A DNA stretch of 64,000 nt from Bettongia penicillata ogilbyi (Eukaryota; Chordata; Mammalia; Diprotodontia; Potoroidae). Both the position numbers and the translations under genes were made by a program. The first letter of the stretch is position 1. Every line of letters starts with the position of its first letter. Where the stretch lies: positions 2,458,771-2,522,770 of the forward strand of contig JAJHZJ010000061.1 in the NCBI GenBank assembly GCA_023548195.1, in the 5' to 3' direction. The notes beneath the pieces were generated by a model. It was not told where the DNA came from and ran no database searches. It was given only the letters and a program-made list of their open reading frames with translations. Below are positions 56,035 to 64,000 of the stretch, piece after piece.

Positions 56035-57934
56035 TGCAAAGACCCAGCCCCAGCAAACCTGGAGCAGGTCAGAGAGGACTGAATCACCAGCAGCTGAGGG
56101 AAGTTCCAGACTTCTCAACCCACACATGGCAAAGACAACTCAGAAGGTGAGTGGGAAACATTTGTTGGACGTGGGTGAGAGAGGAGTACAGAGCAGTCCT
56201 GGCCTCAGTGCAGCCTTGGGGTCATGGCACCAGTGGCAGTGGTGGCAGCAGCTGCTTCCAGAGCTCTCAGCGCATGTATGGTAAGGGGATTGATAAGGGG
56301 ATTGAACAACTAATCAGAAGGAGATTACAGGGATCTCTTTGCTGGCACTGAGGCAGGATTCTGTGGCTTTGCCTATACTTGCATCTGGATTACAGTCATG
56401 GGTGGCAGTCCTGGGGGAGGAGGAGAACTGGCATAGCAGAACTTGCGGTAGCAATGGAGAGGGAACCCTCCTCACAGGTCTAGGGCACTGACCAAAGCAC
56501 AGGCCAGAAAAGGAGTGTTCTTTTTAGAACTAAAAGTTCTCTTTAGATTATACCACCTTGAAAGAACTGAAAACTTACAGGTCCTCAGAAATATCCCTGA
56601 AAATAGCTGCACAAAATCCCTGAAACTTGGGACAGTATGCCCTCCACACTGGAAACAAAGTCCTACCTTAACAAAGAGTCGAAAAGTCAAATAACTGACT
56701 GGGAAAATGATAAAAAATAAAGACTATAAATACTTACCTACTTTGGTGATCAAAGGAAGATCAAAACATACAATTAGAGAAGACAACAAAGTCAAAAGCT
56801 CCTACATCAAAAGACTCCAAGAAAAATATGAATTGGTTGTAGGTGATGGAGGAGCTCAAAAAGGGTTTTGAAAATCAAGTAAGAGAAGTAGAGGAAAACT
56901 TGGGAAGAGAAAGAGTGATGCAAGAAAATCATGAAAAATGAGTCAATAACTTGTTAAAGGAAACCCCCAAAATGCTGAAGAAAATAATACCTTAAAAAAC
57001 AGATTAACTCAAATGGCAAAAGAGCTCCAAAAAAATCAATGAAAAGGATGCCTTAAAAAGCAAAATCAGCCAAATGGAAAAGGAGGACCAAAAGTTCACT
57101 GAAGAAGATAATTCCTTAAAAATTAGAATGGAGCAAATGGAAGCTAATGACTCCAAGAGAAATCAATAAATTATGAAACAAAACCAAAAGAACAAAAAAA
57201 TAGAAGACAGTGCGAAATAATCTCATTGGAAAAACAACTGATCTGGAAAACAGATCCAGGACAGATAATTTAAAAATTACGGGACTACCTGAAAGCCATG
57301 ATCAAAAAAGAGCCTAGACATCATCTTTCAAGAAATCATCAAGGATGGGGTGGAGCCACGATGATGGAGTAGAAAGACACACATATCATAGCTCTTCCCC
57401 ACAGCCCATAAAATACCTGTAAAAAATGACTCAACAAATCCTAGAGTACCAGAAGCCACAAAACATCAGAGTAAAAGAGATTTTCAGCCAAAGGTAACCT
57501 GAAAGGTTGACAGCAAAGGTCTATCCCATGGGACGCTTAGCAGAGGAGAGCCCAGCCCTGGCCATGTGGCACTGGGAGGAACAAGACTGGAATAGGCCTC
57601 TGGGGCAGAATCCCCAGCAGGGGGGTGTCAGAGATTCCCTAAACCCATAAGTGCCAAAGAATGCTTCAAAGGTCAGTAAGAGGGCTTTCCCAGCTGGGCG
57701 AGAGAGGAGAAGGGTGTTTGTCCATCGGTATAGCACTCCGCCTAAAGCCCCGAGGGGAACTGGGCAGCTGATCTGAACCTCAGCCCTGAGTGGTGGCTCT
57801 GCTCCCACCTAAAGTTCCTGGGGGAATTGAGCAGTTGATGTGAATCTCAGCCCTGAGCATGGCCCTGGGGGGAGGAGGAAGACTAGGACCCTACTCTTGG
57901 CAAAAGATTCAGAAGTCAAGTAACTGGCTGGGAA

Positions 57935-58925
57935 AATGACCAAAAAAGGGAAAAAAAAATAAAACCATAGAAGGTTAATTTCTTGGTGAACAGGTATTTC
58001 CTTCCATCCTTTCAGATGAGGAAGAACAATGCATACTGTCAGAGGAAGTCAAGGCTTATATATCCAGTACCTCCAAAATGAATATGCAATGGGTGCAGGC
58101 CAAGGAAAAGCTTGAAAAGCAGGTCAACAGCTTGCTAAAGGAGACCCCGGAAAATAACACCTTTAAAAATAGGCTGACTCAATTGGAAAAAAAGTCCAAA
58201 AAGTCAATGAGGAGAAGATTTTATAAAGCAGAATTTGCCAAAAGGAGGTTCAAAAGCTCACTGAGGAAAATAGTTCTTTAAAAATGAAAATGGAGCTGAG
58301 GAAAGCTAATGACTACATGATAAACCAAAAAAATTAGAAAACAAAACCAAAAGAATGAAAAAATAGAAGGTAATGTGAAATATCTCATTGAAAAAACAAC
58401 TGATTTGGAAAATAGATCCAGGAGAGACAATTTAAGAATTATGGGACTACCTGAAAGCCATGATCAAAAAATGAGCTTAGACATCATCTTTCATGAAATT
58501 ATCAAGGAAAACTGCCCTGATATTCTAGAACCAGAGGGCAAAATAAACATTGAAAGAATCACCTCCTGAAAGAGACCTGAAAAGAGAAACTTCTAGGAAT
58601 ACTGTGGCCAAATTTCAGAGTTTCCAGATCAAGGAGAAAATACTGCAAGCAGCTAGAAAAAAACAATTCAAGTATTGTGGAACTACAATCAGGATGACAT
58701 AGCATCTGGCAGCTTCTACATTAAGGGACTGAAAGGCTTGGAATAAGATATTCCAGAAGTCAAAGGAACTGGGATTAAAACCAAGAATCACCTACCCACC
58801 AAAACTGAGTAAAATACTTCAGGGGGAAAAAATGGTCATTCAATGATATAGAGGACTTTCAAGCACTCTTGATAAGAAATAAGAAGACCAGAACTGAATA
58901 GAAAAATCTGACTTTCAAACACAAG
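57935..58925 (+). pseudogene. Broken ORF1 of copy D
   Basis: Contains NMQWVQAKEKLEKQVNSLLKE (58078) and TTDLENRSRRDNLRIMGLPE (58387) close to the intact copy A protein. Frameshifts interrupt the coiled coil, and a deletion removes RIHRSP-type codons near 58557. Confidence 0.82.
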
Positions 58926-59066
58926 AATCAAGAGAAGCATGAAATGGTAAACAGGAAAGAGAAATCATAAAGGACTTTCTAAAGCTGAACTGTTTATATT
59001 CCTACATGGAAAGATAATATTTGTAATTCTTGAGACTTTTCTCAGTACTTAGATAGGTGGAGGGAT

Positions 59067-59070
<4 letters not shown>

Positions 59071-59120
<50 letters not shown>
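59071..59120. repeat. (CA)25 microsatellite in the tail of copy D
   Basis: 50 bp of uninterrupted CA at the family position downstream of ORF1. Confidence 0.95.
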
Positions 59121-59122
<2 letters not shown>

Positions 59123-61310
59123 ATGACAGAGAGCATAGGTTGAGTTGATCAGAAGGGATGATATCTATAAAAAAATAAAATTAAGGGGTGAGAGAGGAAA
59201 TATTGGGAGGAGAAAAGGAGAAATGGAATGTGGCAAATCATCACTCATAAAAGAGATAAGAAAAATCTTTTTTTTTTATGTGTGAGGATGTGTGAGGGGA
59301 AAAGTGAAGCTTACTCTCTTCACATATGGCTTAAGAAGGGAATAACATGCTCACTGAATTTGGTATGAAAATCTATCTTACACTACAGGAAAGTAGGGGA
59401 GAAGGGAATAAGTGGGATGAGGAGGATGATAGAAGGGAAGGCAAATGGGGGAAGGGAGTAACTAGAAGTACACACTTTTGGGAAGGGACAAGATCAAATG
59501 AAAGTATAGAATGAAAGGGGAATAGGCTAGGATGGAGGGAAATATAGTTAGTCTTATACAACATGGCTACTATGGAAGTCTTTTGCAAAACTACACATAT
59601 ATAGCCTGCACTGAACTGCTTGCCTTCTCAATGGGGATGGGTGGGAGGGACGAAGGGAAAAGAAGTTAGAATCCAAAGTATTAGCAATGAATGTGATGAA
59701 TTGTTATTGCATATAACAGGGAAATAAGAAATACTGGTAATGGGGAATAGAAATTCACCTTGCCCTGCAAGAAAAGTGAGGAGATAGGGATAAGGGGAAG
59801 GTGGAGTGTGACAGAAGGGAGGGCACATTGAGGGAAGGGGTAATTAGAATGCAAGGTGTTATGGGGTGGGAGGAGGGAAGAGATGGGAAAAAAAATTGGA
59901 AGTCAAAATTTTGTGGAAATGAATGTTGTAATCTATAAATAAATGAATAAATGGAATTATCAAGGAAAACCACCCTGATACTCTAGAACCAGAAGGTAAA
60001 ATAGAAACTGAAAGAATCCGCTGATGAACTCCTGAAAGAGATCCCAAAAAGAAAACTCCCAGAAATGTTATAGCTGAATTACAGATTTCCCAAGTCAAGG
60101 AGAAAATATTGCAAGCACCCAGGAAGAAACAATTCAAGTATTGCAGAAATACAATCCGGATAATACAAGATTTAGCAGCTTCTACATTAAAAGATCAGAG
60201 GGCTTGGGATGTGGTATTCCAGAGGTCAAAGGAGCTAGGATTAAAACCAAGAATCACCTACCCAGGAAAACTGAGTATAATCCTTCAGGAGAAGAAAATA
60301 GACATTAAATGAAATAGCTTTCAAGCATTCTTGATGAAAAGACAAGAGTTGAATTGAAAAAGTGAGTTTCACATACAAGAATCTAGAGAAGCATGAAAAG
60401 GTAAAAAGGAAATAAAAATCATAAGGGACTTATTAAAGTTGAACATGTTTAGATTCCTACATGGAAAGATGATATTTGTAACTCATGAGACCTTTCTCGG
60501 TATTAAGGTAGTTGGAGGGAATATATACAGAGAACGTAGGGTGAGTTTAATATGAAGTAATGATATCTAAAAAATAAAATTAAGGTGTGAGAGAGAGGAA
60601 TGTACTGGGAGGAGAAAAGGAGAGGTAGAATGGGGTAAATTATCTCCCATAAAAGAGACAAGAAAAAGCTTTTAGAGGAGAAGAGGAGGGAGATGAGAGG
60701 GAATGAGTGAACTATACTCTCCTTGGATATGGCTTAAGGAGAGAATAACATACACACTTAATTGGGTATGGAAATAGATTTTACCTTGCAGCAAAGCGGG
60801 TGGGAAGGGCAGGGAGGAGTGGGCAATAGAATGGAGGGCAAATTAGGAGAGGGGGTAATCAGAAGCAAACACTTTTGGAGGAGGGAAAGGGTCAAAGGAG
60901 AGAACAAAATAAATGGGGGATAGGATAAGATGGAGGGAATATGTAGTTTGACTTTCAAAACATGACTATTATGGAAGTGTTTTGTATGACTACACATGTA
61001 TAACCTATATTGAAGTAGGGAGGGAAGAAGGGAGAGAATTTGAAACTTAAATTTTAAAAAAAATTAAAAGTAAAAAGTGTTCTTTCATGTAACTGGGAAA
61101 TAAGATACACAGGCAGTGGGGTATGGAAATCTATCTTACCCCACATAAAGGTGTATGTGTGTATGTGTGACAGAACAGAGGGAAGACTGTGGGAAGGGAT
61201 AATCAGAATGCAGGCAGTCATGGGGTGGGGGGAGGTGAGAGACAAGGAGAAAACTTGGAACTCAAAATACTGTTAGAAGTGAATGTTGAAAATTAAAATA
61301 AATAAACTGG

Positions 61311-61889
61311 GGGAAAATTGAAGAAGCTGGTAGAAATAATAAACTGTTTGAAAGCAAAGCTGAGAACACAATAATTGGCAAAACACATTCAGGAGAAACC
61401 AATGTATACGGTAAAAACCTAATGATGTAAGAGTAGGAGAGCTTGAAGCCGACAAGGTTTTGTTTATCAGGAAGCCAGACAAATAAATGAAATATGGTCA
61501 AAAATTATTAAATTAAAATCATGTTAAAGGATAAAAAAAGAAAAAAATTTTCTGTCATAAAATCAGAATAAAGTTGAGAAAGTTAACTTGAACCAACTAA
61601 TGTGGCATCTTTCTGTTCTCCAACGATGTCAAGAACCTGGACATATTTCTGTTATACTGAAATATTCAACAGAACCTTTTTAGAATAACAATATAACTTT
61701 CATGGTATAGTAGGATATGATTTGAGCTACACGTTAGCTATAAGAGAAGTACAGAAATAGGATCAAGATATCTACATTTGCCTATAAGGCAAAGTTTTTT
61801 AGTTTAAATCAATATTTTCCACTTAATTACGCTTGAGTAAGCAATGAGACCTGGTAGCTGGTGCTAGAATGTTTTGGACAGACTCATAC
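61311..61889. other. Unassigned non-coding stretch
   Basis: No gene, exon or repeat that I can name. Confidence 0.5.
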
Positions 61890-63165
61890 AATTCAATTAA
61901 TTAATCAATAAACATTCATTAGGCACCTATTATGGGTGAGGCATCATGTTATGCTCTAGAGATAAAAAAATAGTCTAAAGATAGTTTATCTAAAGATAAA
62001 AAAAAAGTCTAAAGTTCCTGCCCTGGAGAACTTTACAATCTGATGGGGGAGAAGACATGCAAATAAATATATACCAAGCAAGCTACACATAGGATAATAA
62101 GGAAATAATTAAAAGAAGGAAAGCATTGGAATTAAGAGGGGGTTGAGAAGCCTTCTTGTAGAAGGTGGGCCCTAAAGGAAGCCTAGGAGGTCAGTAATCT
62201 GATCACAGGAGGGCACGGGGGAGAGTCAGAGAAAGTGAGTGAAGCTGAGAAATGGAGTGCGTGTGTTTGTCCTTGGCTGCCAAAGAAGACCATGCCATCA
62301 GAGAAATGATGACATGACTTGCACTTGACTTTGTTTTGAGTGAGGGAGGGCTATGAAGGTCACCAGCCTCACTTCTCCTCCAGAGCCATCTGAATCCAGT
62401 GACCACATATTCATCAGGATGACTGGAGATGACCCAGGATGAGGCGACTGGGGTTAAGTGACTTGCCCAAGGTCGTACAGCTAGTGAGTGTCAAATGTCT
62501 GAGGTGACATTTGAACTCAGGTCCTGCTGACTCCTGCACTGGTGCTCTACCCTCTGCACCACCTAGCTGCCCCTCATTGTTTATGGAACAGCTAGGAGGC
62601 CAATGTCACTGGATCAAAGAGTAATTGTTGAGGAGTAAAGTGTAAGGAAGCTGGAAGGAGGCAGGAAGGAAGGGCTAGGCTTTGAAGAGTCTTAAATGCC
62701 CAACAGAGCATTTTGCATTTGCTTCCAGAGGCAATAAGGAGTTCCTGGAGTTTACTGAGTGAGGAAACTGGGGGAAGGGAGATGGGGGTTGACATGATCT
62801 GGCCTGTTGTTTAGTGGCTGAATGGAGAATGTACTGAAGTGGGGCAGGCTGACCCATCAGCAGGCTATTGAAATAATCAAGGTGTAAGGTGGTGAGGGCC
62901 TTCCCTATAGTGAAGGAGAGGAAGGGGTATATTTGAAAGATGATGTGAAGGTGAAATTGGCCGATATTGGCAATAACTTGATTATGGGATGAAAATGAAG
63001 GACACAGGATGATGCTTTGTTGTAAGGCTGATGGAATGAAAGGACAGTGTTGGCTTTTACAATAACAGAGAGGGTAGGAGGACTGGAAGGTTTAGGGAGA
63101 AAAAATAATTACTTCTGTTTTGGGAATACTGAGTTTAAGATATCTACTGGACATGCAGTTTAAAT
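61890..63165 (-). mobile_element. L2-clade LINE 3' region, antisense, split by a SINE
   Basis: 61890-62257: CAATAAACATTCATTAGGC, TTCCTGCCCTGGAGAACTTT, AGAAGGTGGGCCCTAAAGG. 62575-63165: CAATGTCACTGGATCAAAGA, TTGACATGATCTGGCC, AGGCTATTGAAATAATCAAGG and TTTAAGATATCTACTGGACA. It is the longest and clearest antisense copy of this family here. Confidence 0.7.
62258..62574 (-). repeat. tRNA-headed SINE with tail shared with the zinc-finger LINE
   Basis: Minus-strand reading: head GGGGCAGCTAGGTGGTGCAG, AGGAGTCAGCAGGACCTGAG, a B-box-like GAGTTCAAATG. A middle part follows (CACTGGATTCAGATGGCTCT). The tail GATGGCATGGTCTTCTTTGG, then CAGCCAAGGACAAAC, resembles the 3' end of the LINE at 33936. Confidence 0.75.
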
Positions 63166-63249
63166 CCCAAAATCATGAAAATAAAAGGTAATTTTATTCA
63201 ATCTTTTGTCCAATGCTAGTATCCCCTTTTACAGCATCACTGAGACATG

Positions 63250-64000
63250 GTCATTCAAAGAATTTGAGAGTTGGAAGTACTTTAATTAACTCTCTAGTCT
63301 AATTCATACTTGAAAGAAATTTAACACATCTGATATGTCAGTAGCCAGATTCTACTTGAAGATTTCCATGAAATACGAACTCACCATCTCTCAGAGGATG
63401 GCATTCTCCTTTCATACAGCCTTAATTCTTAGGAAGTATTTCTTGACACCAAGCTTAAGTTTTCTTCTTGGAAATTCCTACTCATTACTCCTAGTTACCT
63501 TATGGGACCAAATGCTAGAAGTTTAATCCTTGCTCCATAAAAAAGACATTCAAAAACATGAAGATAAGTATCATGCTCCTTCCTATGGTTCTTCCCTACC
63601 CACCACATTTCCTAGGGTTGTCAGAGGATCAAATGAGGTAAAAAGTGTAGAGCACTTAGCACAGTGCATAAGTAATCATGAGTGCTATGTAAATGTTACT
63701 TACCATCACGATCACCATCATCATCAATACGATTCTTAAACCACAGTGCTCCAAAAAGAAAAGAGTACTAATGAGGGGGTCTAAGGAGGGCAAGGTAAAG
63801 TGGGACTATCACCTTCCCTGAAATTATGACTTTCTCAATGTAATATAGCATCACTTTGATCTTACAGTCTACTAAAATACCTAAATCTTTTCCAGAATAA
63901 CTGTCTATGACAGTTGATCATATACTTAAAAAGCTGAATATTTTGTAGCCAACTTGAAGACTTTACATCTATTCCTATTAAGTTTCATCATGTTAGGTTC
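63250..64000 (-). repeat. CR1/L3-type LINE 3' fragment, split by a SINE, runs off the window
   Basis: 63250-63600 holds TTGAGAGTTGGAAGTACTTT, AACTCACCATCTCTCAGAGG and CTCCTAGTTACCTTATGGG. 63735-64000 ends with a CTTTACATCTATTCCTATTAAG block. This order is typical of CR1/L3 3' regions read antisense. Confidence 0.55.
63605..63728 (+). repeat. SINE 3' end of MIR/L2-tailed type
   Basis: GAGGATCAAATGAGGTAAAA, TAGAGCACTTAGCACAGTGC and GTGCTATGTAAATGTTACTT lie in MIR-like order, interrupting the CR1/L3 fragment. Confidence 0.6.

Larger units (their letters stand above)
57346..59952 (+). mobile_element. ORF1-only L1 element (HAL1-like), copy D, inserted in copy E
   Basis: Starts TGGGGTGGAGCCACGATGATGG (element-type 5' end, damaged YY1-like site). 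It has a 590-bp 5' UTR with two 67-bp units (57741 and 57808, each starting CCTAAAG), broken ORF1, the family tail with a long CA run, and an end at AATAAATGAATAAAT. GAAATCATCAAGGA (57332-57345) and GGAATTATCAAGGA (59953-59966) flank it, with mismatches. Confidence 0.83.
56035..61310 (+). mobile_element. ORF1-only L1 element (HAL1-like), copy E, split by copy D
   Basis: Left half 56035-57345: an older-type 5' UTR and broken ORF1 up to the SLDIIFQEIIKD region. Right half from 59967: the next ORF1 codons (GAAAACCACCCTGATACTC), the C-terminal domain (KPRITYPGKLSIIL at 60240) and the family tail to 61310. There is no ORF2. The host sequence reads on across the inserted copy D. The 5' limit is approximate. 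Confidence 0.8.

Overview
The window looks like nuclear DNA of a marsupial. It is AT-rich, almost free of coding sequence, and packed with nested retrotransposons. The tRNA-headed SINEs and the L1, L2 and RTE-like LINEs read like marsupial repeat families. The species call rests on recalled repeat sequences, not on a database search. I see no operons, prokaryotic genes, CRISPR arrays or RNA genes.

Host gene: one 65-bp exon on the minus strand (38776-38840) has good splice sites and encodes a peptide I recognise from the neurobeachin family (LRBA, or its paralogue NBEA). No other exon was found, so most of the window is probably two long introns of that gene, transcribed right to left.

GHITM retrocopy: 2.1 kb from the exon and on the opposite strand lies a complete reverse-transcribed GHITM (TMBIM5) mRNA (40966-43441). 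It has an uninterrupted 348-codon reading frame, a poly(A) tail and a 15-bp target-site duplication.

ORF1-only L1 elements: five copies of an L1-derived element carry a 5' UTR (truncated in one copy), ORF1 and a long purine-rich tail but no ORF2. They resemble the HAL1 (half-L1) type. Copy A (8500-11353, +) keeps an intact 365-codon ORF1. B (20588-23460, -), C (29691-32334, -), D (57346-59952, +) and E (about 56035-57345 plus 59967-61310, +) are damaged. D is inserted inside E, and A inside an older L1.

Region by region: 1-5.6 kb holds L2-clade fragments, SINEs and a solo LTR. 5.6-14.5 kb is an old L1 split by copy A. 15-18.2 kb is a 5'-truncated L1 with a smaller L1 in its tail. 18.2-29.7 kb holds copy B, L2 pieces and an RTE-like LINE. 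29.7-37.2 kb holds copy C and a long zinc-finger RTE-like LINE. 37.2-46.4 kb holds the exon and the retrocopy. 46.4-50.4 kb is another L1 with an L1 inside it. 50.4-64 kb holds L2 and CR1/L3 pieces, copies D and E, and SINEs.

How the parts relate: ORF1-only elements and poly(A)-tailed SINEs probably depended on L1 ORF2 protein supplied in trans, and the GHITM copy bears the same L1-style hallmarks. Other SINEs share the tRNA-derived head but carry tails resembling the 3' ends of the RTE-like or L2-like LINEs present here.
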